Shown: positions 38,345-48,752, counted from the stretch's first letter. The stretch is 64,000 bases of DNA from Acinetobacter kyonggiensis (GCF_900107285.1 NZ_FNPK01000002.1:186001-250000); one strand, 5' to 3'. Notes: generated by a model not told the origin, from the letters alone. Translations and numbers: made by a program.

Positions 38345-40063
38345 ATGTTAAATTCAAATTTGTACAACATCTTAGTCATTGCAGGTATTATTTTTGCCGC
38401 ACTGGTCATTATTGGTATTATTATTGCCAGACTTTATCAACGCTCAAGTAAAGAAATTTCTTTTGTCCGTACAGGTTTTGGTGGGGAAAAAGTCATTTTA
38501 GGCGGTGGTGCCATTGTCCTTCCCGTGCTTCACGAAACAATTCCAGTCAACATGAATACGCTTCGTCTTGAGGTTCGCCGCGCAGATGATCAAGCGCTGA
38601 TTACACGTGACCGGATGCGTGTGGATGTAATGGCTGAATTCTATGTGCGAGTTAAGCCCACAGCTGAATCTATTGCAACAGCAGCACAAACTTTGGGGCA
38701 AAAAACCATGTCACCCAATGAACTGAAAAATCTCGTTGAAGGCAAATTTGTTGATTCACTGCGAGCAGTAGCAGCTGAAATGGCGATGGAAGAACTGCAT
38801 GAGAAACGTGTCGATTTCGTGCAAAAAGTTCAACAAGTGGTTTCTGAAGACCTCTTTAAAAACGGCTTAGAACTGGAAACCGTGTCTTTAACGGGTTTAG
38901 ATCAAACAGGCTTTAAATATTTCAACCCGCAAAATGCCTTCGATGCCGAAGGTTTAACCAAATTAACGGAAACCATTGAAGACCGTCGTCGTAAGCGCAA
39001 CCATATTGAACAAGATACCGACCTTGCTATTCGAACCAAAAACCTAGAAGCAGAACAAGCACGTTTACAAATTTTGCGTGAAGAAGAATATGCAAAAATG
39101 CAACAAGAGCGTGAAATTTCAATTCGTAAAGCTGAACAATTGGCTGAAATTGCCATGCAAGAAGCGGCTAAAAAACGTGAAGCGGAAGAAGCACGTATTG
39201 CGGCTGAACGTGAAGTCGATTTAAAACGGATCACTGCTGCCCGTGATGTGGAAAGTCAAAACATTCAGAAATCACAGATTATTCAACAAGCAGAAGTGGA
39301 ACAGAAAAAAACCATTGAATTGGCTGAACAAATCCGTGCCATTGCAATTGCAGAAAAATCTCGTGAAGAATCAGAAGCCAAAGCATCTGCCGACCGTGCT
39401 CGCGCAGAAGCAGTAAAAGCAGAAGAAGAAGTCATTACGGTACGTGAAACACAACGTGCAGAACGTCAAAAAGCCGTTGAACTGGTTGCAGCAAAACAAG
39501 CGGCAGAAAAAGATGCCATTGCAATCACGGTCGCAGCCGAAGCTGGGAAAAAAGCCGCGATTGACGATGCAGAAGCAATCCGCATCGCTGCTGAAGCAGA
39601 TGCAGAGAAAGAACGCCTGAAAGCCAAAGGTGAAGCAGATGCAAAAATTCTTTTGGCCCAAGCCATGGAAAAACAATACCAAGTCGATGCTGAAGGTACA
39701 CGTGCTGTGAATGAAGCCAATAATATCTTGTCTTCTGAACAAGTCGAAATGCAGATTCGCTTGGCATTATTGAAATATTTACCAGAAATTATCCGTGAAA
39801 GCGTTAAACCTATGGAAAATATTGATGATATTAAGATTTTGCAAGTTACTGGTTTAGGCGGTATCGGCGGCAATAGTGTGCAAGGTGAAGGTTATTCAGA
39901 TCAAGGACAAATTTCCCTATCTGATCAAGTGGTGAATAGTGCATTACGTTACCGTACTCAAGCGCCACTGATTGATAGCCTGATGAATGAACTGGGTATT
40001 CAAGGGGGTGATATCAATGGCTTAACTCAGAGTTTAAAACCTCAAACCACTTCAATAAAGTAA
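38345..40063 (+). CDS. Flotillin-like SPFH protein (YqiK family)
   Basis: 572 residues: a short N-terminal membrane helix (ILVIAGIIFAALVIIGIIIA), an SPFH/band-7 domain (about 40-210), a long alanine/glutamate-rich coiled coil (about 215-480), and a glycine-rich tail with GLGGIGGN. Flotillins form oligomers that organise membrane microdomains; the NfeD/YqiJ partner is usually required. It is in an operon with the frameshifted yqiJ, so its function may be impaired if that lesion is real. Confidence 0.9.
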   Translation: MLNSNLYNILVIAGIIFAALVIIGIIIARLYQRSSKEISFVRTGFGGEKVILGGGAIVLPVLHETIPVNMNTLRLEVRRADDQALITRDRMRVDVMAEFYVRVKPTAESIATAAQTLGQKTMSPNELKNLVEGKFVDSLRAVAAEMAMEELHEKRVDFVQKVQQVVSEDLFKNGLELETVSLTGLDQTGFKYFNPQNAFDAEGLTKLTETIEDRRRKRNHIEQDTDLAIRTKNLEAEQARLQILREEEYAKMQQEREISIRKAEQLAEIAMQEAAKKREAEEARIAAEREVDLKRITAARDVESQNIQKSQIIQQAEVEQKKTIELAEQIRAIAIAEKSREESEAKASADRARAEAVKAEEEVITVRETQRAERQKAVELVAAKQAAEKDAIAITVAAEAGKKAAIDDAEAIRIAAEADAEKERLKAKGEADAKILLAQAMEKQYQVDAEGTRAVNEANNILSSEQVEMQIRLALLKYLPEIIRESVKPMENIDDIKILQVTGLGGIGGNSVQGEGYSDQGQISLSDQVVNSALRYRTQAPLIDSLMNELGIQGGDINGLTQSLKPQTTSIK

Positions 40064-40076
40064 GGCTTTAGCAGCC

Positions 40077-40104
40077 AAAAATGCAGCCTAGACGCTGCAT
40101 TTTT
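40077..40104 (+). terminator. Terminator after the flotillin gene
   Basis: AAAAATGCAGC, six-base loop, GCTGCATTTTT. Confidence 0.9.
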
Positions 40105-40211
40105 TATTTTAAATTGAATAAATTTTATACAATCAATCCACGTAAACTTACTTAAGTTAACTCGAAAAAAAGCTACATTATCTGCTAATACTGCACATAT
40201 AGAGCACAATA

Positions 40212-41042
40212 ATGACTCACTCTATTTACCCTGCTTTGCGGTTTAAAAAAAATGCTAAAACTGCATTAGAATGGTATTGCTCTATTTTTCCAAACAGCCA
40301 AATCATACAAGAACATGACACTGCACTAAAAGTACAATTCGCAGGTGTTCCATTTATGGGCATTAATGGTGGCCCCCCTTTCACCCCTAACCCTTCTATT
40401 TCTTTTATGGTAATTTGTGAAAGTCGAACTGAAATTGATGAATATTGGAAACAATTGATTGATGGTGGCTTCGCACGAATGGAGCTGGGTCTATATCCTT
40501 GGAGTAATTATTATGGTTGGTTACAAGACCAACATGGTTTTAACTGGCAACTCTATTTAGGTCAATTATCGGATGTCAATCAGCAAAAAATTGTCCCGAC
40601 ACTTATGTATTGCGGTTCATATCAAGGACAATGCTTAACAGCATTGAATTTCTATCAAACTCTATTTAAGCACTTTCAATTTCAAGGTGTTCTAAAATAT
40701 AGCGAGGGAGAATATATTGGACAAGTAAAACATGCTCAATTTACAGCCAACGACCTGACCTTGATGGCCATGGACAGTGGCATTCAACAAAATTTCGAAT
40801 TTAGTGAAGCTGTATCCTTAGTGATTGAATGCAAAGATCAAGCTGAAATTGACTATTACTGGAATGCCATCACCTTACATGGTACTGAAGACCAGTGTAG
40901 TTGGTGTAAAGATCAATTTGGTGTCAGTTGGCAAATTGTCCCGCAAAATTTATGGGAAATTTTAACAAACAATCCTCATGCACTCACCGCATTATTTAAA
41001 ATGAAAAAACTGATTATTCAAGACTTACTTCAAACAAAATAA
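40212..41042 (+). CDS. Double VOC (PhnB-like) protein
   Basis: 276 residues made of two copies of a vicinal-oxygen-chelate module. Each has the PhnB/3-demethylubiquinone-like layout: YPALRFKKNAKTALEWYCSIFPNS and PTLMYCGSYQGQ..ALNFYQTLF at their starts, with QDQHGFNWQLYLG and KDQFGVSWQIVPQ at their ends. The metal ligands of true glyoxalases are not evident, so a binding rather than catalytic role is possible. Monocistronic. Confidence 0.8.
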   Translation: MTHSIYPALRFKKNAKTALEWYCSIFPNSQIIQEHDTALKVQFAGVPFMGINGGPPFTPNPSISFMVICESRTEIDEYWKQLIDGGFARMELGLYPWSNYYGWLQDQHGFNWQLYLGQLSDVNQQKIVPTLMYCGSYQGQCLTALNFYQTLFKHFQFQGVLKYSEGEYIGQVKHAQFTANDLTLMAMDSGIQQNFEFSEAVSLVIECKDQAEIDYYWNAITLHGTEDQCSWCKDQFGVSWQIVPQNLWEILTNNPHALTALFKMKKLIIQDLLQTK

Positions 41043-41152
41043 CTTTTTATAAACAATAATTTGAATACTAAAAAGCCACTTTCAAACTTTTGTTTTCGAT
41101 CACGAAATAAGCATTACAAATCCATCCTTTACTAAAAAGAGTACTATTCAAA

Positions 41153-42376
41153 ATGATTAATTTTAAAAATTTATACAAAAATCGTTTTACTCACTGTCTT
41201 TATTTGAGTTTAGGTTATTTTCCTTTATCGACATCAGCAGGTTTAGCTGAAATTCAACACCACCCGATCAATGATATTGTTCAACAATATACAGCCTCTA
41301 AAACCACGGCGACTGTAAAGAGAACAAGTAAAATTGATCAAATGCGAATTATGCATATCGACATTGACTATGTATATGATGAAGACAAACAACAACAACG
41401 ACAGAATATTCAAGCGTTATTGAAACGCATAAACATGATTCAACCCAACACCATTTTTTTACAAGCTTTTGCTGATCCAGATGCTAATGGGTCAGCAGAT
41501 CAAGTTTACTTTAAAAATAGACACATCCCATTAAGAGACAATCTATTTCCCACGCTTGTCAGCCAAATTCGTAGCACAACGCAGGTTAAACATATTTATG
41601 CATGGCTGCCCTTAATGGCTTGGGAGTTTCCTAAACGCTACAAGCTTTCCTATGTTTCACATAGTGCTGGCGGAAAGCAAGGCTATATTCGAGTATCACC
41701 ATTTGATCCACAAAATCTTAAATATGTCTCAGAAATTTATTTAGATTTCATGCAATCAAATTCAGTCGATGGCGTGCTCTATCATGATGACGTTACCCTC
41801 AGTGATTATGAAGACTCTTCCAACATAGCCAAAAAGATGTACCAATCTTGGGGCTTTAATGCTGACCAGTTATTAAAACAATCGAAGCATCCTAAACCAT
41901 CACAATTAGCGAAATTCAAAACAGCCTATTTAGATCAATTTGCGGAAGGCATTAGTAAAATTATTAAACAACAACAACCCAATATACTCACGGCACGAAA
42001 TATGTATGCACCTGTGGTATTAAATCCTGAAAGTGAAAATTGGTTTAGCCAGTCTATGCCTAGTACCTATCAATACTATGACTACAATGCCATCATGGCG
42101 ATGCCCTATATGGAAGAGGCAGATGATCATCAACAATTCTATTTGGACTTAATTCAACAAAGTAAAAAATACGACCCGAACTTGGATCGTACCATCTTTG
42201 AACTTCAAGCCGTGAATTGGATCAATAATCAAAAAATTTCAACTCAAGAAATTACCGAGACCATCCAGTTTTTAGAAAAGCATGGGGTAAAACATATTGG
42301 TTATTACCCCGATGATTTTGTGAATGAACACCCTCAGCCATCTAAGCTGAAATCCGCTTTTTTAACTGGTGATTAG
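41153..42376 (+). CDS. Stand-alone PgaB-type glycoside hydrolase domain
   Basis: 407 residues. After a probable signal sequence (hydrophobic core LYLSLGYFPLSTSAG) comes only the C-terminal hydrolase domain of PgaB (GHL13 type): MHIDIDYVYDEDKQQQRQN, PNTIFLQAFADPDANGSAD, IYAWLPLMAWEF, DGVLYHDDVTLSDYED. The acidic residues expected for catalysis (DIDYVYD, YHDD) are present. There is no deacetylase domain. It faces pgaD and overlaps it by 35 bases. It probably cuts poly-N-acetylglucosamine in the periplasm, complementing the operon's PgaB, whose own domain is degenerate. Confidence 0.8.
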   Translation: MINFKNLYKNRFTHCLYLSLGYFPLSTSAGLAEIQHHPINDIVQQYTASKTTATVKRTSKIDQMRIMHIDIDYVYDEDKQQQRQNIQALLKRINMIQPNTIFLQAFADPDANGSADQVYFKNRHIPLRDNLFPTLVSQIRSTTQVKHIYAWLPLMAWEFPKRYKLSYVSHSAGGKQGYIRVSPFDPQNLKYVSEIYLDFMQSNSVDGVLYHDDVTLSDYEDSSNIAKKMYQSWGFNADQLLKQSKHPKPSQLAKFKTAYLDQFAEGISKIIKQQQPNILTARNMYAPVVLNPESENWFSQSMPSTYQYYDYNAIMAMPYMEEADDHQQFYLDLIQQSKKYDPNLDRTIFELQAVNWINNQKISTQEITETIQFLEKHGVKHIGYYPDDFVNEHPQPSKLKSAFLTGD

Positions 42377-42848
42377 CCTCAAAAAATTCAAGCATTCCTT
42401 TTTCATCATAATAAAGGGTCAGGTTTTTAGCCTGTTGCATATTTAAAATATCGGCTGTATTGACTTTAAAACTAATTGCCAACTGTTGTTCATCCACTTC
42501 TACTGGAGCAGTACGTCGTTCATCACCAACAAAGCGAACCCAGTTGTAGCTTGCCCAAAGTAGCAACACACAAATAAAGAGTAAAATCATCACGGTAAGA
42601 TTTAATAGGCTTAACTGACTATTTGGTTCTGCTTGTATCACCATTTGCTGATAAATTGTTTTACCTTCAAACCACCAAAAAAACACCGTGATCAGCGGCA
42701 TGAACAACCACATAAAAACAAACCAACCCGCAATTTGTAAACTGTAACCTACGCTCTTATTTCGCACATATTCAGGTCGGTCAATATATTCTGGGAGTTC
42801 TAGTTTGGATTCATCTTGAATAAGAAAAGATTCTTTTATATTAGTCAT
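42342..42848 (-). CDS. pgaD: PgaD, PNAG synthase accessory subunit
   Basis: About 168 residues from ATG 42848 (MTNIKESFLIQDES), overlapping the pgaC end by eight bases; an upstream in-frame ATG at 42896 is less likely. Two membrane helices (QIAGWFVFMWLFMPLITVFFWW and LLNLTVMILLFICVLLLWASY) and a cytoplasmic C-terminus. PgaD binds PgaC and is needed for polymerisation, in E. coli under cyclic-di-GMP control. Its last 35 bases lie opposite the stand-alone hydrolase gene. Confidence 0.88.
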   Translation of the reverse strand: MTNIKESFLIQDESKLELPEYIDRPEYVRNKSVGYSLQIAGWFVFMWLFMPLITVFFWWFEGKTIYQQMVIQAEPNSQLSLLNLTVMILLFICVLLLWASYNWVRFVGDERRTAPVEVDEQQLAISFKVNTADILNMQQAKNLTLYYDEKGMLEFFEANHQLKKRISA

Positions 42849-44109
42849 TTTCTGGCTCTCCTCGAAATCCACGGTCTGGGCTGACCCATCGCGCACGTTT
42901 TTGAGTTTTAAAAATTGTTTTTGGCAATGCGATAACAGTGGTTAGCATAGTGAGAATCCAGAAGAACAAAGGATACCAAATCACCCAAAAATAGTTCCTG
43001 AAGATTCGGTCTTTATCATAAGGCTTATCAATACACAAACTAACAAAGAATTGGATCAGACACGTTACACCTAGAATAACGCCATACCATTGAGGAAAGA
43101 GCGATTGAATTGCCCATTCTCCTGGTAAAGAGAAAAACAGACCATATAAATATAAGATAATAATTCCAGTCATGGCATATGCCCAAAGCACACTAATCAC
43201 AGACTCTAGTGCAATCGGCCACATACGGCGTAAATTCCATTTAAATAAACGTGGAAGATAAGCAAACAAAACTTCAACCCCACCTTGGGCCCAGCGTAAA
43301 CGTTGCTTCCACAGCCCATTTAATGTTTCTGGCATATAGATATAACACAGTGCTCTGGGTACATATTGCAGATCCCAATGATCAAACTGCAAACGCCACG
43401 ACACATCAATATCTTCCGTGATCATATCGTCACGCCAATAACCAATGCGGTCTAATGCCGTTTTACGAAAACCCGCGATTGCTCCTGATATGGTAAAAAT
43501 ACGCCCATAGGTTCGTTGTGCACGCTTAATTAATCCAATAATAGATGAAAACTCGCCCACCTGAATTTTACCTAAAATACTAGATCGGTTCACAATACGT
43601 GGATTACCCGTCACAGCTCCAACTCGGGGATAACGGGTTAAATGGTGCATCATCCATAACACAGCATATGGATGTAACAAAGCATCACCATCAATACAAA
43701 TCAAATATTCATTTTTACTGACCATCGCTCCGGCACGTAAGGCATAAGCCTTACCTTGGTTTTCAGCCAAATGAACCACTCTAAGCTTTGGGTATTGCAA
43801 TAAAAGTTCATCTAAAATTTCAGCAGTTCCATCTTTACTGCCATCATTGACTGCAATAACTTCAAAATTTGGATACTGGGTTTGCATCGCAAATTTAATC
43901 GTATCTCTAACCTGCGCCTCTTCATTAAAACAAGGAATAATAATGCTGCAAGCATGCTCACTGGGCTCTGGCAATACAGGTTGTTTACGTTCATGTTTTA
44001 AATAAAACCAAATTCCACCGGCAATCCACAGCCAAGCCATAAATAGCGGGTAGAAGAAAGCAAAGCCAAAATAGAAATCGCTGAATTGCAGTAGATTTAA
44101 ATTTTCCAT
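42841..44109 (-). CDS. pgaC: Poly-beta-1,6-N-acetylglucosamine synthase
   Basis: Inner-membrane family-2 glycosyltransferase that polymerises UDP-GlcNAc. 422 residues: one N-terminal helix pair, a cytoplasmic GT-A domain with IPCFNEEAQV, VNDGSKDGT, CIDGDALLHP, MITEDIDVSWRL (TED) and QRLRWAQGG (QxxRW), then C-terminal helices. Its ATG overlaps the pgaB stop (TAATG). Confidence 0.95.
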   Translation of the reverse strand: MENLNLLQFSDFYFGFAFFYPLFMAWLWIAGGIWFYLKHERKQPVLPEPSEHACSIIIPCFNEEAQVRDTIKFAMQTQYPNFEVIAVNDGSKDGTAEILDELLLQYPKLRVVHLAENQGKAYALRAGAMVSKNEYLICIDGDALLHPYAVLWMMHHLTRYPRVGAVTGNPRIVNRSSILGKIQVGEFSSIIGLIKRAQRTYGRIFTISGAIAGFRKTALDRIGYWRDDMITEDIDVSWRLQFDHWDLQYVPRALCYIYMPETLNGLWKQRLRWAQGGVEVLFAYLPRLFKWNLRRMWPIALESVISVLWAYAMTGIIILYLYGLFFSLPGEWAIQSLFPQWYGVILGVTCLIQFFVSLCIDKPYDKDRIFRNYFWVIWYPLFFWILTMLTTVIALPKTIFKTQKRARWVSPDRGFRGEPEND

Positions 44110-45947
44110 TATTTTCTCTCCTTAACATTAGCTTGTTCATAAGGATTAAGATAAGTTAATGGACTATTATTCGAGCTTAACTCTCTATAAAGGTTTTCCT
44201 GAACACGCTGTCCTTGTGCCAATTGATAATTATTAATCCCAATTTTTTGTATCGCTAACTTTTTCAACACTTGATAATCGCGTTGATAGCGTTTCCACTC
44301 TCTTTTTGATGCATTTGGATCAATGGTAAAACTGAAAATCAAACGTTGTTTTTGTTGATCATTTAACTTTTCCAACTGTTTTTGTACAGCTTTAAATATT
44401 TCAGGCTGACTTACTGGGTCAAAATCAAGATATAGATAATCACTATAATTTAAACTATGTTCAAGTAAAGGTTTTAAACCCTCTATATGCTTATCCTTCA
44501 AAGTCATTTTTAATGCAGTTTGATAGTTATTACTGATATTCGTATAATATTTTGCCTGTTCTTTGGTGCGCTCTTTAATTTTAAAAACTTGATTAATTTT
44601 CTGGCTACAAGCTGCATCCCATGTTTTATTTTCAATAGCACATGAAAACTCATCACCTGTTTCTATCATTAACCCTTCAATTGAAGAATTGTTTTTGACC
44701 AAATCAGCTGTTAACTCCGCAAGATTTAACCCTTGTTTTGTTTCTAAACTTACTGGTAGCTCTGCATATACACGATTATTAATTCGGGTACGCGCTTGCC
44801 AAACAGTACGATTGAGCAAATCTTGACTCATTTTCAATTGCTGGTTTGGAAAATAAGCAGTATCTATTTTTCCATCACCATTTTGATCGGCCACTGTTTT
44901 CAATAAAATTGTATTGCTGCTTAATGAATTGATTTGATTTAAAAATTCCCCTAATTTCTGATCAAAAACTTGATTGTTTGGACTCAGCATTTCTGCCAAA
45001 TCGAAACGAATAAAACTTTTGCGTTGCTTATAGTCAGCACGTGCAAAAGTCAAAAAATCCATCATTTCCTCATGAATCATTTCAGGCGATGGATTGTTCA
45101 TAATCAGACCACGTTGATAGGTTGCCCCCGAGTCTGCCAAGGTCGACATACTGCCTAAACTAAAGGACATGGGCAATCCCGCTTTTGCCGCAATTTCTTC
45201 ACTTTCCTTGGTCACAGCCCCATAAGGCCAGAAAATAGCTAAGCTATTAATAGCCAGTTCAGAATCTAAAGTTTCCTTCGACTGTTTTAAGTCTGAAAAT
45301 ACGCGATCAGAATAGGCTTGATCAGACTCATAATTAGAAAACATTGGTGAATATTCACGTGTAATTGCAGCAGGCTGCATACTATTTTGTGGATTAGCTA
45401 CAATACCCTTATGCAGGTTGTCTGAGTGTGAAACAAACTCGGCTAAACCAGACTGTTGCATTTCACGCATCTGATCCCAATTCATCAGATTATGTTGACC
45501 ATAAGCTTGCTCGGCATCTTTAGTATTACCATTAATCCAACTGGTTGGAATCGCAAATACCGCTGGAAAATCATACTGTTTCAACAAAGGAAAAACTCGG
45601 GTATAGCTGCTTAATGCTCCATCATCAAAAGTCAATAATACCGATTTAGCTGGCAACGGTTTTTTCTTTTGACGAGCTTGCCACACATCTTCTAAACGAA
45701 TAGGATGCCAACCTTCTTGCTGAATCCATGCAAAATATTGTGCTAAATTTTTTGTACTAATTGCATAGAGATCTCGATCCCCTGTTCTTGCAACATCATC
45801 TCTCACATCATGAAAAGTGAGTGTGACAAATAAATTATCTGATATCTCAGGTGCAGTTTTTGTCACATTCTGAGCCAAACTAACGGCAGGAACCACCAAA
45901 ACTATTGTTAAAATTGAAGAAAATAAACTTTTTGCAATTTTTTTCAT
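44109..45947 (-). CDS. pgaB: PNAG N-deacetylase PgaB
   Basis: Periplasmic enzyme that partly deacetylates PNAG before export. 612 residues: a signal peptide without lipobox, a polysaccharide deacetylase domain with FVTLTFHDVRDD, LLTFDDGALSSY and FVSHSDNLHKG, then a C-terminal domain that aligns in layout with the GHL13 hydrolase (LLKTVADQNGDGKIDTAYF) but has lost the acidic motifs: where the family has FHDD it reads MIETGDEF. So deacetylation should work but hydrolysis probably does not. It overlaps pgaA and pgaC by TAATG junctions. Confidence 0.93.
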   Translation of the reverse strand: MKKIAKSLFSSILTIVLVVPAVSLAQNVTKTAPEISDNLFVTLTFHDVRDDVARTGDRDLYAISTKNLAQYFAWIQQEGWHPIRLEDVWQARQKKKPLPAKSVLLTFDDGALSSYTRVFPLLKQYDFPAVFAIPTSWINGNTKDAEQAYGQHNLMNWDQMREMQQSGLAEFVSHSDNLHKGIVANPQNSMQPAAITREYSPMFSNYESDQAYSDRVFSDLKQSKETLDSELAINSLAIFWPYGAVTKESEEIAAKAGLPMSFSLGSMSTLADSGATYQRGLIMNNPSPEMIHEEMMDFLTFARADYKQRKSFIRFDLAEMLSPNNQVFDQKLGEFLNQINSLSSNTILLKTVADQNGDGKIDTAYFPNQQLKMSQDLLNRTVWQARTRINNRVYAELPVSLETKQGLNLAELTADLVKNNSSIEGLMIETGDEFSCAIENKTWDAACSQKINQVFKIKERTKEQAKYYTNISNNYQTALKMTLKDKHIEGLKPLLEHSLNYSDYLYLDFDPVSQPEIFKAVQKQLEKLNDQQKQRLIFSFTIDPNASKREWKRYQRDYQVLKKLAIQKIGINNYQLAQGQRVQENLYRELSSNNSPLTYLNPYEQANVKERK

Positions 45948-48421
45948 TAGAAATTCCCCTTAAAGCCAAGAGTTGCATAAGTTCTTTTTTCATCCTCCCC
46001 ATCATACGGATGTGTTCCCCACCCTATGCCATAGTTCAAATTCCAAGTTCGAGAAAGTTGCCAATCATGTTGATAAAAAACGTTATAAATCATTTCTGAG
46101 GCAAATGATGTTTGTCTAAAAGTGCCTATAGTTGCTTCAAAATGTTGTGTGAAATTTCTGTCATGTCTACGCCAAGTGATCCAGTCATGTTGTAAACCCA
46201 GTTCGACACTATAACTTTCTTTAGGATTGAAATAATCGACCAGTACTTTATCATTGTGACCGTAATAGCCCCCTAAAGTGGCACTGGTAATATTATGGGG
46301 TGCCGCAAAAATTCGTTGTTTAACGTAACCTGTGATTTCATGACGTGTGTTACCGTCATCAATATCTGTTAATTGATATGCTGCCCCTGCTTCTTGAGAT
46401 TCATTTTTTTGCAAGTTCAACCCAACAGTATAAGATTTCCCCTCATTGCCTTTTTTGATCGCTTGTAATGGGATATCTGCCTGACTATTGAAGCCTAAAA
46501 CATACTGCAAATGGTCACCCAACCATTGCGACCAATTAAGTTCAACCCCAAAACGATCATTAGCCCCATCTAGACTTTGAGACAGTAGAATATTTGCAGC
46601 TTTACGATGCGACTCCCATTCCAAACCTAGTCCTACGCGTTGATCGTCAATTTTACCCTCAGTATAATCAGCCGAACGAATACTATGATCGACATAAGTA
46701 CGCAAAGTATCGTAAAACCATGGGCTATTAATACGGGTCAAGTTGTCCTGTTCACGACTTCCTTTCAAGCGATTGAGCAAAGCCGTATTATCAGAGTCAC
46801 TTTTTGAAAAAGTACTCATATGCTGAATCGATGCACGATCACGATCATCAAGTTCTTTTTTACTCTTTACAACACCCGAATCCCCCGGCATCGCTTCCAT
46901 GAGATAAGCATTCAGCTTACGCCATTCTGGAATATGACCTAAGGCCTGCATATTCTGTAAGTTATTGATTCGTATAGCCTGATCAACGGGTTCAACACCA
47001 TCCCACAGTGCCAAGGTTTCTTCAGAACGCTGTGGCTGTTCACGCCAGCGTTGTACTTCTGCAAGGTGATTTTGATAAATGATATTATTTGGCGCTTTTG
47101 CAACCAGATCTTCAAAATACGCTTCAGCTTTGGCATACTCATGGCGATAAACATAATTGAGACCCACCAAGGCTATATATTCAATACGATCATCATGGGT
47201 AACTTTATCAACCCCTTTGGCATTACTATATTGAAAAGTGGGCAAGATTTTATCCATAGCTAAAATCAATTGATTCGCTTCTTTATACTTTTCTTGTTCA
47301 ATTAAGGCGTAATACAAGCCAGAATAAATTTCATAGGTTTGATAGTTCTTTTCCTTCAACAAATTTTTATAGAGTGCTTCAGCCAATTTAGGTTGTCGAT
47401 TTTTTAAGTAGGCATCCGCAATCGATTGACGTACATAGGCAGGCATTCGCTCGATCGGTATGCCAATTTTTGGAATTTGCTCAAGTACTTTTCCAGACAA
47501 ATTTCGCTCATTTAAAGCATATATATATTCATAGTAGAATTGACGTCTAATATTTTGATCATTAGGCAATTGTGATTCAAACTTCGCCATATCAGCTAGA
47601 ACTTGATTAAGTTGTTTATACGCAATATTTCCACGATCACGATAAGTTAAAACTTTGTAATACTGTACTGCATTTTGAATACGTTGGGTGAATTCACTAA
47701 TCTTGGCACTCGCTCTAAGTTGAGGCTGTTTTCTGAGTACTTCATTATCTTGAATATATTTTTCAGCCTTAGCATAATCAGCATTTGCCATAAGTGCCAA
47801 TACATACTGTTCTTGCGTACTGCTATTGGGATTTTTTTCAACGGCTAGGCTAGCGGCATTCAATGCTTCAATCGGCATATCTAACATGCGATAGGCATAA
47901 GCAAGTTGTGCTAAATAGTCAGGGTCAATATAGTTGATATCAAGCGGAGCCAAAGTTTTTTTCGATTCAAGGGTTTTTCCTGCTTCTGCCTGTAATACCC
48001 CGATCCACACCCCCCACATTTGATTTTGATCGGTCTCGGCGAATTTTTTTGCCCATTGTTCTGCTAATTCAAATCTTTTCAAATCTCGTAATGCTTTAAT
48101 AACATTAACTTTTCCGTATTCTGGAAATTGTGCAGTTTGTATGCCATTTAAGTATTTAACATCAGATTCTACAAATTTTTTATTTTCATAGGCGATTACA
48201 ACAAAATCAGCAATCAATTTCTGATCATCGGGTTGCTGCATGAGTAATTGTCTAAGTTTTTGCAAACCTACATCCACTTGCCCTTGCTTAATTAAACTTA
48301 CTATTTCTTCACGTTGCGGGGCAGAGTCCTTATATAACAATTCTGCATGCAACAATGTAGAAAACAGTAAAGTTCCACAGGATAGAGTAAGTATATTTAA
48401 TTTAGAATTCATCTTATTCAT
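45947..48421 (-). CDS. pgaA: PNAG outer-membrane exporter PgaA
   Basis: 824 residues: a signal peptide (cut near LLHA), a periplasmic superhelix of TPR repeats (about 40-480, for example YDRGN-style repeats and PNNIIYQNHLAEVQRWREQP), and a C-terminal beta-barrel ending GFKGNF with a terminal Phe. It exports the polymer. First gene of pgaABCD. Confidence 0.93.
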   Translation of the reverse strand: MNKMNSKLNILTLSCGTLLFSTLLHAELLYKDSAPQREEIVSLIKQGQVDVGLQKLRQLLMQQPDDQKLIADFVVIAYENKKFVESDVKYLNGIQTAQFPEYGKVNVIKALRDLKRFELAEQWAKKFAETDQNQMWGVWIGVLQAEAGKTLESKKTLAPLDINYIDPDYLAQLAYAYRMLDMPIEALNAASLAVEKNPNSSTQEQYVLALMANADYAKAEKYIQDNEVLRKQPQLRASAKISEFTQRIQNAVQYYKVLTYRDRGNIAYKQLNQVLADMAKFESQLPNDQNIRRQFYYEYIYALNERNLSGKVLEQIPKIGIPIERMPAYVRQSIADAYLKNRQPKLAEALYKNLLKEKNYQTYEIYSGLYYALIEQEKYKEANQLILAMDKILPTFQYSNAKGVDKVTHDDRIEYIALVGLNYVYRHEYAKAEAYFEDLVAKAPNNIIYQNHLAEVQRWREQPQRSEETLALWDGVEPVDQAIRINNLQNMQALGHIPEWRKLNAYLMEAMPGDSGVVKSKKELDDRDRASIQHMSTFSKSDSDNTALLNRLKGSREQDNLTRINSPWFYDTLRTYVDHSIRSADYTEGKIDDQRVGLGLEWESHRKAANILLSQSLDGANDRFGVELNWSQWLGDHLQYVLGFNSQADIPLQAIKKGNEGKSYTVGLNLQKNESQEAGAAYQLTDIDDGNTRHEITGYVKQRIFAAPHNITSATLGGYYGHNDKVLVDYFNPKESYSVELGLQHDWITWRRHDRNFTQHFEATIGTFRQTSFASEMIYNVFYQHDWQLSRTWNLNYGIGWGTHPYDGEDEKRTYATLGFKGNF

Positions 48422-48752
48422 AGTTAAAGTACTCTTAATTCATTGTTATTAATTGTTGTATTCCCTTATAAACAATACGCTCAAACCTAATAACATCAAT
48501 CATTTTTCATGTTTAGTTTTGTATTTTTATTAACCAACATGATATATGTCACATTAATTTAAAAGTGAAAAATATCTTTCTTTTTCTAATGCTATGCTTT
48601 TTCATAAAGCATTTTATTGATAATTTAACCATGTTCTTGTACGTTGGTCGCTTGAATGCCCAAGTTAAAAGATTATTTATCTCTCATTATTACTGATCAT
48701 TTTAAATTTCATCATCAGCTATTGCGCTGTCGTACCATAAATATCAAGTAAT
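48422..48752. other. pgaA promoter region
   Basis: About 330 AT-rich bases upstream of pgaA. No gene. No binding site was recognised. Confidence 0.35.
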
